DNA from: Halorubrum salinarum | Lineage (GTDB): Archaea > Halobacteriota > Halobacteria > Halobacteriales > Haloferacaceae | NCBI RefSeq assembly: GCF_013267195.1 | Contig: NZ_CP053942.1 | Span: forward strand, 1-64,000 | DNA length: 64,000 nt | Direction: 5' to 3' | Shown: piece by piece, positions 25,019-33,363 of the stretch | Layout of the letters: each line of letters begins with the position of its first letter | How positions within the stretch are numbered: the first letter of the stretch is position 1 | Program-made: the position numbers and the translations under genes | Notes under the pieces: model-generated | Databases searched by the model: none | What the model saw: the letters and a program-made list of their open reading frames with translations, nothing else | What the model was told of the DNA's origin: nothing

Positions 25019-25993
25019 TCACAGCGAGTAGAACGAACGACGTCCATGGTCGTCCTGCCACGCAAACGCATAGAGACGACGGCTTTCGACACGCCGGAGC
25101 TGGCGGCCGTCGTTACTTTCGCCTGTTGTGAGTGTCCATGTCGCGCCATCACCGCTGACCAAGCCGCTCTCAATTCGAAGTTCGAATTCCGGCTGCTCGA
25201 AGGCATGGAGACCGTCGTCGGTCGCGAGGACAACAACATCAGTGTCACCCACCGTTGCCTCCACGACGCCGCCCGCCGCCTCAACGACCGGAAGCGGAAA
25301 GCCAAGCGCGCCGCCGTCAGTCGGCGTCACGCCGAGGACAACTGTTTTCGGATCGAGGTCATCGCGGTGCCACTCACGCTCCGGACCCTCCCCGCGCATC
25401 CCACGGAGGCCGAACGCCTCGCGCTCTTCATAAGCTTCGTACCCGGAGGGGTCGTAGCCACTCACCGCGGCCGACCCCTCTGACGCGGGCTGGAGCACGA
25501 TCCCGTCCGGATACGCCTCGCGGAAGGCCCTGTACGTGGTCATCGGCCCGGGTCGAACGCGGAGTCGCTCGCCGGCGAACTCGCCTGCGATACACTCGCC
25601 GGTGGACTGCTTCCACTCGGAGTCGGTCTCGTGGTCGTACAACACGAGGTCGTCGTCGGCCAGTTTCCCCGAGACGCCAAAGGTGAGCCGTCGGTCGTCG
25701 ACGATCGCTTCGTACACGACCGCACTGCCGCAGATCGGACACCACGTGACGGCGATCGAATCCGCGTCGCCGTCGGCGACCGGGACCGTGTCGTTGACGA
25801 TCTCGTGGTAGTTGAGGATCCGGATCGGGTAGGCGCGCGCTGGGGATGCCTCGTCGCCGGGGTCTACAATCAGTACTTCGTCGTCGGGACCGCCGAAGTA
25901 TTCATCACCGAACGTCGGGTCGTCGATGCTCGGGATCGCGTCCTTCGGTAGGACTGAAATCACGTTCATCGCCGAGTCGCTCGAGTCGTTCAC
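25019..25993 (-). CDS. DUF3179-domain protein, cytoplasmic type (copy 1)
   Basis: A 324-residue protein with DUF3179 hallmarks: PKDAIPSIDDPTF, AYPIRILNYHEIVND, TWCPICGSAVVYE with a C-P-x-C pair, TFGVSGKLADDDLVLYD and SEWKQSTGECIAGEF. There is no signal peptide. Its activity is unknown; the invariant Cys pair and His suggest metal or redox chemistry. Its start overlaps the stop of the HxlR gene (ATGA at 25990-25993), so the two are translationally coupled and the regulator probably responds to the same stress. Copy 3 at 53949 is the closest relative in the window; copy 2 at 28927 is a lipoprotein. GC content and codon use rise sharply from this gene onward. Confidence 0.85.
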   Translation of the reverse strand: MNDSSDSAMNVISVLPKDAIPSIDDPTFGDEYFGGPDDEVLIVDPGDEASPARAYPIRILNYHEIVNDTVPVADGDADSIAVTWCPICGSAVVYEAIVDDRRLTFGVSGKLADDDLVLYDHETDSEWKQSTGECIAGEFAGERLRVRPGPMTTYRAFREAYPDGIVLQPASEGSAAVSGYDPSGYEAYEEREAFGLRGMRGEGPEREWHRDDLDPKTVVLGVTPTDGGALGFPLPVVEAAGGVVEATVGDTDVVVLATDDGLHAFEQPEFELRIESGLVSGDGATWTLTTGESNDGRQLRRVESRRLYAFAWQDDHGRRSFYSL

Positions 25994-26349
25994 TGGTCCT
26001 CCGGAGCGGTGAGATGTTCTCGTCCCCAGTCACGCATGGCGATAATTACGGGCTCGAGCGACCGCCCGCGGTCGGTCAGCGAGTATTCCACGCGGAATGG
26101 CTTTTCGCTGACGACGGTCCGATTAATAAATCCGTGTTCTTCGAGGTCTTCGAGGACGTCCGACTGGACCTTACCTGAGATCCCGTCGACCTCTTCTTTG
26201 AGCGCGTTGAATCCCAGCGGTCCGTTCTCTAAGAGGCGGTGAATGACAACTGGATGCCACTTTTTGCCAATCAGTGTCGCAGTCGTCGTAATCGGACACC
26301 AGTCGCTGCCCGCACACCAGACCTCTAACGGTTCTGAATCGGTGCTCAT
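25990..26349 (-). CDS. HxlR-family winged-helix regulator
   Basis: A 119-residue regulator with the HxlR core: TATLIGKKWHPVVIHRLLENGPLGFNALKEEVDGISGKVQSDVL, then the wing VVSEKPFRVEYSLTDRGRSL. The N-terminus has two cysteines (WCAGSDWCP), placed like the redox- or metal-sensing Cys of HypR/QorR-type HxlR proteins. It is the first gene of an operon with DUF3179 copy 1, which starts within its stop codon. GTTAC/GTAAC-type motifs occur upstream (26388-26497), between it and the divergent hydrolase gene at 26498, and are plausible binding sites. Confidence 0.88.
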   Translation of the reverse strand: MSTDSEPLEVWCAGSDWCPITTTATLIGKKWHPVVIHRLLENGPLGFNALKEEVDGISGKVQSDVLEDLEEHGFINRTVVSEKPFRVEYSLTDRGRSLEPVIIAMRDWGREHLTAPEDQ

Positions 26350-26412
26350 GTCCTTTCTATGGACTCCATTAAAATAAAGATACGTTTAGTAACCAGGTGA
26401 GTAAACGAAACC

Positions 26413-26497
26413 GGTGTTACCCCTCAGTTACCCGGTTACCTGTCGGTTCGCGCGAGCTTATCAGTTACCTCTCCATATGAAGTTACTGTAGGTAACT
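26413..26497. promoter_or_regulatory. GTTAC repeat cluster and GTTAC-N5-GTAAC palindrome
   Basis: Direct GTTAC copies lie at 26416, 26427, 26435 and 26464. They are followed by a palindrome GTTAC-N5-GTAAC at 26482-26496 that touches the ATG at 26498. A second GTTAC-N5-GTAAC palindrome lies at 34928-34942 before another operon. It is likely an operator for a dimeric wHTH protein such as the HxlR protein encoded divergently. Confidence 0.55.
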
Positions 26498-27121
26498 ATG
26501 ACCGAACTCGAAATCGATGCCGACAGCACGGCCGTCCTGATCACCGACCCGCAAATTGACTTTTTGAAGCCTGAGAGCGTTGTGTGGGACAAGGTTGGCG
26601 AGACCGTTGAGGAGAACGCCGTGGTCGATAAGATCCGCCGACTCCGCGACGCTGCTCGCGAAGGCGACGTACCCGTCTTTTATTCCCCGCACGAGTACGA
26701 GGATGCCGAGTACGACAGTTGGGAGCACCTGAACACGATCGATCAAATAATGTTCGACACGCGAATGTTCGATATCGCCGGCGACGGCGCCGATTTTGTT
26801 CCCGAGCTCGAACCCGACGACAACACGTTTGTGCTCTCACCGCACAAGCAGCTTTCCGGGTTCTGGAGCAACGACGCGCAGATTCAGCTCCGGCAGCGCG
26901 GTATTGATACCATCGTGCTCGCGGGGATGAGTGCGAATCTCTGTGTGGAGTCGCACCTGCGCGACGCAGTCGAGAACGGCTTCGAAGTGCTCACCGTCAC
27001 TGACGCTACGGCGGCCGCCGGCGAGGAGGCTCTTCAGGCGGCGCTCACGAATTACGGGTTTATTGCCCACGAGACCGCCGAGACTGACGACGTTGTCGAG
27101 CGGCTAGCGGCGGCGGAGTAG
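26498..27121 (+). CDS. Isochorismatase-family cysteine hydrolase
   Basis: A 207-residue alpha/beta hydrolase of the isochorismatase/nicotinamidase class. The catalytic triad is visible: Asp in VLITDPQIDFL (about residue 22), Lys in LSPHKQLSGFW (about residue 111), and the Cys nucleophile in AGMSANLCVESHLRDAVENG (about residue 150), preceded by the cis-peptide-type loop. The substrate is not evident; the family includes nicotinamide, N-carbamoyl and biuret hydrolases. It is divergent from the HxlR-DUF3179 operon and has a GTTAC-N5-GTAAC palindrome abutting its start, so it is probably under the same regulator. Confidence 0.88.
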   Translation: MTELEIDADSTAVLITDPQIDFLKPESVVWDKVGETVEENAVVDKIRRLRDAAREGDVPVFYSPHEYEDAEYDSWEHLNTIDQIMFDTRMFDIAGDGADFVPELEPDDNTFVLSPHKQLSGFWSNDAQIQLRQRGIDTIVLAGMSANLCVESHLRDAVENGFEVLTVTDATAAAGEEALQAALTNYGFIAHETAETDDVVERLAAAE

Positions 27122-27276
27122 GACCGGCGTCGTAGGAGAACTCGGCTACGCGGCGTCCTTCCACACGTTAGTCGTTTGTGGCCGACACACGTCCGACCGA
27201 TGCGACTTCTCACGAGGTCGCGCGGTCGAGTCACACAACCAGTACAACTCTTTATAAACGGACAATAATCGAACGT

Positions 27277-28815
27277 ATGGACCGACCGTCTCCGAGCGAC
27301 CGTCTCGCGTTCAAACCCGAGGGCGTCGTGATAGCGGTCGTCGCGTTCGCACTGACGCGGGGGACGGTTGCCGACCTGTTGGTGACAGAACGGGGATTCG
27401 CAACGGAGGTGAGCGCGGTACTGGTGTTAGCGGTCGGGTTCAGCGTTGTCCTGTACGGGATCAACCTCGCAGTCAGCACCCGAGACCGGACGTACACCCA
27501 GACCGTTCTAGTCTGGTTTATTAACGGCGCCGCGGCGGTCGGACTCGTGCTCGGTCCGTTGCTGATTGCGTCGTCGTCGGGAGACGCCACCGCCACAGCT
27601 GCCGCCGTCGGGATCGTCGGGGGTGGCGCGGGACTGCTCGTCGGGATCCGCGGCGCGGAGACGGACCGACGGCAGGCCACCGTGGACCGGCAGATCGAAC
27701 AGGCGCGACTCCTCAATCGGATCCTCAGACACGAGGTCCGGAACTCCGTCACGATCCTCCGGGGCCACTCGGAAATTTTGTTCGAGAACCGCGAAGAGAC
27801 CGCCGACCGGAGCAAAACAGCGATCACCGACGCGATCGCGCGGATCGAACGGGCGGTAGACGAGACACGCTTTCTTACGGTCGGCACTGTCGACGGTGGC
27901 AGCGCGCTCGGGCCGGTACGGCTCGACGACGCGATCCGGAGACACGTGGAGCGCACCGGTCGTGACGAGTCGGTGGTGGCGGTCCCGTCGGTGACGATCA
28001 GAGCGGACCGATACGTTGATCGGCTGCTCGACGAACTCGTCGCACTCCCCGACTGGGCTGATACCGGGGCTGATCCCCTCGCGGTCGACGTCGGGGACCG
28101 GTACGTCGAATTGTCCGTCACGGCCCCCGGAGCGTGGCTCAGCACTCGCGAGTGCGACGTGCTCGTCGAGGGGATCCCCGAACAGGAGCGGAACGACGTG
28201 GACTACGGCGTCCCGGTCGTCCGGCTTCTCGTCGCGAGATACGGCGGGGATGTCAGGGTCGACGACACCGACGAGGCGACTACCCTCCGGGTGCGGCTCC
28301 CGCGGACCGGCCAAACTGGCGCGGACGACGACACGCCGGGACTCGCGAGCGGAACGCTATGGCGGACGCTCGGTATCGGGCTAGCGGCTGGCGTCGCGAT
28401 GGGGGTGTTCTTTCAGGTGACGACCGGAACACTGCCGGTGATCGGCGCGCTGTACGGGGCGTCCGTCTCGTCGGTGGGGTGGGTCGCGCACCTGTTCCAC
28501 AGCGCCGTGTTCGCGACCGTGTTCACCGTGGTCCGCTCGGAGATATTCGGCAGGCTGCTCGGTGAGTCCGTCGGCGCCAACGTCGCCGCGGGGGTCGCGT
28601 ACGGGCTCTTCTTGTGGTTCGTCATGGCGGGAGTAGTCATGAGCCTCTGGTTGAACGCCGTGGGAGTCGCGACGCCGCTCCCAAATCTCGGCCCGGCCTC
28701 GCTCGTCGGTCACCTCCTCTGGGGCGGACTCGTCGGCGCGCTCTCGTCGACACTGCCGCCGCTTCCAGACCGGCAGACGATCCGGGATCAAGTGTTAGCA
28801 GCCATCGGTCGATGA
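27277..28815 (+). CDS. Membrane histidine-kinase-like protein with degenerate ATPase and C-terminal membrane domain
   Basis: About 512 residues. Four hydrophobic helices fill residues 12-125. A HisKA-type H-box follows, ILRHEVRNSVTILRGHSEIL, with the phospho-acceptor at His152. The region where a HATPase should lie (about residues 245-345) has DELVALPDWADTG in place of the N-box and no D-x-G-x-G loop, only weakly kinase-like strands. Four further hydrophobic helices (about 365-500) end the protein. The architecture suggests a sensor that has lost ATP binding, or one needing a partner kinase. The ATG at 27277 was preferred to an upstream start that adds a Thr/Arg-rich leader. A T-run at 28844-28849 may terminate transcription. 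Confidence 0.7.
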   Translation: MDRPSPSDRLAFKPEGVVIAVVAFALTRGTVADLLVTERGFATEVSAVLVLAVGFSVVLYGINLAVSTRDRTYTQTVLVWFINGAAAVGLVLGPLLIASSSGDATATAAAVGIVGGGAGLLVGIRGAETDRRQATVDRQIEQARLLNRILRHEVRNSVTILRGHSEILFENREETADRSKTAITDAIARIERAVDETRFLTVGTVDGGSALGPVRLDDAIRRHVERTGRDESVVAVPSVTIRADRYVDRLLDELVALPDWADTGADPLAVDVGDRYVELSVTAPGAWLSTRECDVLVEGIPEQERNDVDYGVPVVRLLVARYGGDVRVDDTDEATTLRVRLPRTGQTGADDDTPGLASGTLWRTLGIGLAAGVAMGVFFQVTTGTLPVIGALYGASVSSVGWVAHLFHSAVFATVFTVVRSEIFGRLLGESVGANVAAGVAYGLFLWFVMAGVVMSLWLNAVGVATPLPNLGPASLVGHLLWGGLVGALSSTLPPLPDRQTIRDQVLAAIGR

Positions 28816-28926
28816 CGGGTTGATCACCACTCGACAATCGAGCATTTTTTGATTCGGTCGAACCGCCTGTGCGCTCTCGCCGCACGATCTGAACGCTGTT
28901 AACATCCGTTGACGCCAACCTACTGT

Positions 28927-30066
28927 ATGGTACAAATTGACAGACGATCCCTTCTCGGCGCCCTCGGGGTCGGGATGTCTTCGGTTTCGGGGTGTCTCGG
29001 ATCTTCCGACGTCGGCGCCGAATCTGGGTCGATTACCGACAGCTCTGACGGATCGACCGGGTCGGCTGTCGAGGGACCGCCGACAGTCGGGCGGTCGCTC
29101 CCGGCGGCGTACACCGCCGCCGAGCTCGAAGCGGCGACCCGATCCGGCGGGCCGCCGCCCGACGGCATTCCCGCGATCGAGGACCCGCAGTTCGCCGAGG
29201 CGACGGACCCCCCGGCGTTGCTTGATGGCGGTGATCCGGTGTTCGGCGTCGTCCTCGACGGCGAGGCGAAAGCGTACCCGCAGTCCGTCCTCGTCTGGCA
29301 CGAGATCGTCAACGACGCTATCGCCGGGACGCCCGTCTCCGTGACGTACTGTCCGCTCACCGGCACCGCACAGGGATTCTACCGCGGCGAGACGACGTTC
29401 GGGGTCTCGGGACAGCTGATCAACGCGAACCTCGTCATGTTCGACCGGGCGACCGAGGAGTGGTGGCCGCAGATGCTCGCGACGCGGATCACCGGCGACG
29501 ACCCCGGCGATCACTTGGAGGAGTTCCGGGTCGTCTGGACGACGTGGGAACGGTGGCGTTCGGCTCATCCCGAGACGGTCGTGCTCACCGACGACACCGG
29601 ATTCGCCCGGAACTACGGCAGCGATCCGTACGGCGGGTACAATCCCCGAAGCGGGTACTACGCCGGCGGTTCCTTCCTGTTTCCACCGCTCACGGAGGAC
29701 AACCGGCTCGCCCCGAAAACCGTCGTGATCGGGATGCGCTCGGCGAACGGCGCCGTCGCTGTCCGCAAGGAGACGCTCCGCGAGGAGCGGGTCATCGAGT
29801 TCGATCTCGGCGGTGTCCGCCACGCGGCCGTCTACGACGAACCGCTCGACACCGGGTACGTGTACCGGAGCGGAGATGCCCCCGAGAGCGACGGGACCGA
29901 TAGCGTCGACCTCGAAACCGCGACGCTCTCGTGGGAGGATGGGGACGTCGTCGTCGACGGCGCCGTTCACGCTCCCGACTCGCTGCCGTTCGAGCGGGAG
30001 ATCGTCTTCGACGCCATGTGGTTCGCCTGGTACGGCTACTACCCTATGACCGACCTCCACCGATGA
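28927..30066 (+). CDS. DUF3179-domain Tat lipoprotein (copy 2)
   Basis: A 379-residue exported protein. The signal IDRRSLLGALGVGMSSVSGC (twin arginine then lipobox) starts at ATG 28927, followed by a Ser/Gly/Asp linker. DUF3179 features follow: DGIPAIEDPQF, AYPQSVLVWHEIVND, VTYCPLTGTAQGFYR with a single Cys where copies 1 and 3 have C-P-x-C, TFGVSGQLINANLVMFDRATEEWW. It would sit on the outer face of the membrane. Its stop overlaps the start of the CCGP membrane protein (ATGA at 30063-30066), so the two are coupled. This is the first gene of a run of redox and membrane genes. Confidence 0.85.
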   Translation: MVQIDRRSLLGALGVGMSSVSGCLGSSDVGAESGSITDSSDGSTGSAVEGPPTVGRSLPAAYTAAELEAATRSGGPPPDGIPAIEDPQFAEATDPPALLDGGDPVFGVVLDGEAKAYPQSVLVWHEIVNDAIAGTPVSVTYCPLTGTAQGFYRGETTFGVSGQLINANLVMFDRATEEWWPQMLATRITGDDPGDHLEEFRVVWTTWERWRSAHPETVVLTDDTGFARNYGSDPYGGYNPRSGYYAGGSFLFPPLTEDNRLAPKTVVIGMRSANGAVAVRKETLREERVIEFDLGGVRHAAVYDEPLDTGYVYRSGDAPESDGTDSVDLETATLSWEDGDVVVDGAVHAPDSLPFEREIVFDAMWFAWYGYYPMTDLHR

Positions 30067-30665
30067 GCGCTCGCAGCACACGTGCGACGTTTTATGTTAT
30101 CATTAGAGACATCGACGGGGCGGTGCGACTGGCCATCGGTCGCCGCGATAGCGCGGCGGTCGTCGCCGCCGTGACAGTCGGCTACCTGCTGGCGTACCTC
30201 TGGGCGACGGGCGATCTGTCCCTTCGCACAGGGGTCGCACCCGGCGTACTCGTGATCGACGACCCGCTCGGTCGCCTGTTCGCCCGGACCGGTCCGGCGT
30301 CGTTCGGCGCGATCGCCACGGTCGACACTGGCATCGTTCGACTGCTTCTCTCGCCGGTCAACGTCGCGATCGGTGCCATCGTCGCCGGGCTCGTCGGGAT
30401 CAACCTCGGAATGACGTATCTCGCGGTTCGACGGCCCACAGCCTGCGGGATCGGAGCCGGGTCGGGCCTGCTCGCGTCCGTTCCCGCCCTCCTCTCCGGG
30501 ACGGTCTGTTGCGGCCCGGTCGTGCTGCTCGCGATCGGCGTCCAAGCGACGGCCGTCGTCCTGACGGCGTTCGTCTGGCTGTTACCGATCGGGGTCGCGC
30601 TGCTTCTCGCCAGCCTCGCGTACGTCGCAACGAAGATCGATCCGGGACGGCCGATCGAATCTTGA
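30063..30665 (+). CDS. Membrane protein with CCGP motif
   Basis: A 200-residue protein with about four to five membrane helices (starting near AAVVAAVTVGYLLAYLWATG). A conserved-looking SGTVCCGPVVLLAIG lies in the third to fourth helix; paired Cys next to Pro in a helix are typical of metal- or thiol-handling membrane proteins such as the Mer family, but overall likeness to MerT or MerC is not convincing. It overlaps the DUF3179 lipoprotein by four bases and likely works with it at the membrane. A much smaller membrane protein with a CC pair lies at 33099, also overlapping the gene before it. Confidence 0.7.
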   Translation: MSARSTRATFYVIIRDIDGAVRLAIGRRDSAAVVAAVTVGYLLAYLWATGDLSLRTGVAPGVLVIDDPLGRLFARTGPASFGAIATVDTGIVRLLLSPVNVAIGAIVAGLVGINLGMTYLAVRRPTACGIGAGSGLLASVPALLSGTVCCGPVVLLAIGVQATAVVLTAFVWLLPIGVALLLASLAYVATKIDPGRPIES

Positions 30666-30722
30666 TCACCGATCGGGTCCGGGGCGACCGATCGAATCGC
30701 TGCGTCTCCGCCGCCACGAGCG

Positions 30723-31697
30723 CTATCCGGAGACCGCTCCTGTGGCGACAAGACTCCACCCGACGGTCGATCCCGCGGCGACGAGCACCATCGTCACCAC
30801 GGCCGGAAGGGGCGTCTCGCGTCTCGTGAATCGGTAGTACCCGGGGACGAGACCGACCATCGGCAGTATGGTCCCGAGCGTGACAAATAGCGGGAACACG
30901 GCACCGAGAAATGCGAGCGCGACGGCGGACCCCGCGGCGGCGAGACTTCCGAGGCCGTAGGCCAGCCGGAGTCGACCGGCGGACCACCGCGTCGCGAGCG
31001 TTCGCTTCCCGACGGCTGCGTCCGCGCGGCGGTCGGGCCACTGCGTCTCCAAGAGGTTCACGAACACCACGAGCGCGAAGGGAAGGGTCGCGAGCGCGGC
31101 GGCGACGGTGACGCCGCCGGTGACGACCGAGAACCCATACAGCGGCAGCGCGACCCCGCCGAGCACTGTGTTCGTCACTTCACCGAGTCCCTTCCACGCG
31201 AGTCGGAGTGGCCTGACTGAGTACTGCCAGCCGGCGAGGAGTATCCCGACGAGGACCGCCGCCGGGACCGCTCCCAGCACCCGACCGTCGACCGGCGCCG
31301 TGCCGGCAATGAGCAGCGCGACTCCGACTGCCCCCGACGCGACTGCGGCATGGAGTGCGAGAGACCGGGGAAGCCCGCTCTCGACCAGCGCACCGCTGCC
31401 GCCCGAGAAGGGTGTCCGGTCGGTGAGCGCGTCCGTCTCGGCGTCCGCGTACTCGTTCGCGTAGTGAACGCTCGCGGCGGTCGGCAGCAGCGCTGCCAGC
31501 CCGACCACGACTGCTCCCGCCTCCGCCTCCGCGCCTCGACCGAACGCCATCGCGACGCCGAGCGCGTACACGAGCGCGATCAGCGCGAGTTGCGCCGGTC
31601 GGGACATCTGCCAGAGAGCTACAAGAACGACACGGCGCTCCGGCTCGCCGTCCTTGCCTCCGTGGCGCGGTCCGGTCTCGCTCACCTCACTCGCCAC
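30723..31697 (-). CDS. UbiA-family prenyltransferase (MenA-like)
   Basis: A 324-residue integral membrane enzyme with about eight to nine helices. The first Asp-rich motif is NEYADAETDALTDRTPFSGGSG (N-x-x-x-D-x-x-x-D) and the second is NLLETQWPDRRADAAVGKRTL. These bind the Mg-prenyl-diphosphate, as in MenA/UbiA. The substrate may be a naphthoquinone precursor, but linkage to redox genes rather than a men cluster leaves this open. Its start lies 11 bp inside the end of the redoxin gene (31687), so the pair is one operon transcribed leftward. Confidence 0.85.
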   Translation of the reverse strand: MASEVSETGPRHGGKDGEPERRVVLVALWQMSRPAQLALIALVYALGVAMAFGRGAEAEAGAVVVGLAALLPTAASVHYANEYADAETDALTDRTPFSGGSGALVESGLPRSLALHAAVASGAVGVALLIAGTAPVDGRVLGAVPAAVLVGILLAGWQYSVRPLRLAWKGLGEVTNTVLGGVALPLYGFSVVTGGVTVAAALATLPFALVVFVNLLETQWPDRRADAAVGKRTLATRWSAGRLRLAYGLGSLAAAGSAVALAFLGAVFPLFVTLGTILPMVGLVPGYYRFTRRETPLPAVVTMVLVAAGSTVGWSLVATGAVSG

Positions 31698-32214
31698 GCA
31701 GCGTCCTGATCTCGTCGAGCAGGTCGTCGATTTCCGGGCGGTCCGCGGGCATCCGTCCCTCGTAGGTGTACGCGACGACGGGCTCGTCAGACCGAGTGTC
31801 GAGGACCATCGCGACTGGCATCCGGCCGACCAGGTCGTGGAGCGAACCGAGGACGCCGAACCGCACGGGCTGGTCGTACGCGTCGCTCACGTCGGTGTTC
31901 GGATCGGCGAGCAGCGCGAACGGGAGGTCGTACGACTCCTGCCACTCGCTGGCTCGCTCGACGGGTTCCGGGAGGATCGAGACAACGGCGGCGTTCAGCG
32001 CCCCGAACTCGTCGTACCTGTCGCCGATCGCTTGGACCTGTTTCCGGCAATTCCCACAGTGGTAGTCCCGCTGGAACAGCAGCACCACAGCGTCCGTGTC
32101 GGCATCGGCCGCGGCGGCGGCGGAAAGAGAAAATGGATCCGGACCGGCGCCGGCGTTCGGCAGTTCGAAGTCCGGCACGCCGTCCGCCGTCGGTGACGCA
32201 GTCGTATCGCTCAT
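31687..32214 (-). CDS. Redoxin / peroxiredoxin-like protein
   Basis: A 175-residue AhpC/TSA-like protein. After an N-terminal VPDFELPNAG comes the strand AVVLLFQRDYHCGNCRKQVQ, a C-x-x-C pair (Cys53, Cys56) where Prx enzymes have a T-x-x-C peroxidatic site. Then follow SILPEPVERASEWQE and LLADPNTDVSDAY, as in the redoxin fold. The C-x-x-C suggests thiol-disulfide exchange rather than simple peroxide removal. It has no signal peptide. It overlaps the UbiA gene and is divergent from the DUF547 gene at 32314. Confidence 0.85.
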   Translation of the reverse strand: MSDTTASPTADGVPDFELPNAGAGPDPFSLSAAAAADADTDAVVLLFQRDYHCGNCRKQVQAIGDRYDEFGALNAAVVSILPEPVERASEWQESYDLPFALLADPNTDVSDAYDQPVRFGVLGSLHDLVGRMPVAMVLDTRSDEPVVAYTYEGRMPADRPEIDDLLDEIRTLRGE

Positions 32215-32313
32215 GCCTCCGATACGCGGAGCCGCGGGATAACGCCGGGTCGGTTTGGTGCGCGAGGTACCAGACCCCGTCAGCTATTCTCACGCGGCGA
32301 GTAACCCTCTATC

Positions 32314-33102
32314 ATGTTAACACCCGAGTCGACGTCCGTACCGGACCCCGACCGGGCACTCTCAGACGATCCCGACTCTACATCTACCGAGGGTCCCTCC
32401 CTTGTCGCTGCCTCGCAGCGATTCCTCCGCGCGGTCCGAGCCCCCGACGATCGCGGACACGTACTCGACGCCGCCCGAGAGCGGCTCGCCGACGCCTCGC
32501 CCGACGAACTGGACGCGCTCGGCCCCGATGAGCGACTCGCGTTTTGGCTCAACGTCTACAACGCGGCGACCGGGGGCGCGCTGCTCGCGGAGCCGGAGCG
32601 GTTCGAGGACCGGCGGCAGTTCTTCGGCGAACCGATCGTCTCCGTCGCCGGGACTGACCTGAGTCTCGATCAGATTGAACACGGGATTCTCCGCGGCTCA
32701 CAGTGGAAGTACGGGCTGGGCTACGTCCCGAATCCCTTCGCATCGGCGTTCGTCCGTCGGCACCGCGTCGCCGATACCGATCCCCGAATCCACTTCGCGC
32801 TCAACTGCGGCGCCGCCTCCTGTCCCGCGGTCGCGGCCTACGACGCCGACGACGTGGACGAACAGCTCGACGTCGCCGCCGGCTCGTATCTGCGAAGCGA
32901 GACGGTCGTCGAGGACGGGACCGCTCGCGTGCCGCGCCACCTCCTGTGGTACCGTGGCGACTTCGGCGGGCGGTCGGGCATCCGTGCGCTCCTCCGCGAG
33001 TACGACGCGATCGATCCCGACTCGATCTCGCGGATCCGCTACCACGAGTACGACTGGTCGCTCGCGCTCGATGCGTTCCGGACCGAGGAGGAGAGCCGAT
33101 GA
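32314..33102 (+). CDS. DUF547-domain protein
   Basis: A 262-residue protein with the DUF547 pattern: ERLAFWLNVYNAATGGAL, LSLDQIEHGILRGSQW, then IHFALNCGAASCPAVAAYDADDVDEQLDVAAGSYL with the conserved N-C-G-A-x-S-C-P. The Cys pair and His in this family resemble a cysteine-peptidase/transglutaminase-like core, though activity is not established. No signal peptide. Its stop is overlapped by the start of a small CC membrane protein (33099), so the two are coupled. DUF547 and DUF3179 genes standing within one cluster suggests a shared pathway (inference). Confidence 0.85.
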   Translation: MLTPESTSVPDPDRALSDDPDSTSTEGPSLVAASQRFLRAVRAPDDRGHVLDAARERLADASPDELDALGPDERLAFWLNVYNAATGGALLAEPERFEDRRQFFGEPIVSVAGTDLSLDQIEHGILRGSQWKYGLGYVPNPFASAFVRRHRVADTDPRIHFALNCGAASCPAVAAYDADDVDEQLDVAAGSYLRSETVVEDGTARVPRHLLWYRGDFGGRSGIRALLREYDAIDPDSISRIRYHEYDWSLALDAFRTEEESR

Positions 33103-33329
33103 GCGACGACGGCCTCCTAGGATCGCTGTCGGTCGTCGGCCTGTTGAGTCTCTGTTGTATCGGGGTCGGCGGGATGGCGGGCGGTGCGGTCCTCGCCGGC
33201 GGCGGCGCCTCTGCCACCGTCCTCACTACGGGCGCGTCGAGCGCTCGCGGTGCGCTGATCTCGGGCGGCGTCACGTTCGCGACCGTGTTCGTCGCCGCCG
33301 TAGCGATCCGGTGGCGGCTCAATCGATAA
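33099..33329 (+). CDS. Small membrane protein with CC motif
   Basis: A 76-residue protein with two hydrophobic helices. The first contains VVGLLSLCCIGVGGMAGG with a paired Cys, the second is FATVFVAAVAIRW. It starts inside the last codon of the DUF547 gene. It resembles a shortened version of the 30063 CCGP protein in its use of a Cys pair in a helix, but there is no sequence alignment to rely on. Function unknown; a thiol or metal role is a guess. Confidence 0.65.
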   Translation: MSDDGLLGSLSVVGLLSLCCIGVGGMAGGAVLAGGGASATVLTTGASSARGALISGGVTFATVFVAAVAIRWRLNR

Positions 33330-33363
33330 AAACGGCAGAATGGGGCAGTATCGTTGCCAGCAA

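Noticed and set aside
28795-30081. A 428-codon minus-strand frame opposite DUF3179 copy 2
   Set aside because: Antisense to a gene with a clear Tat signal and conserved motifs; no independent evidence.
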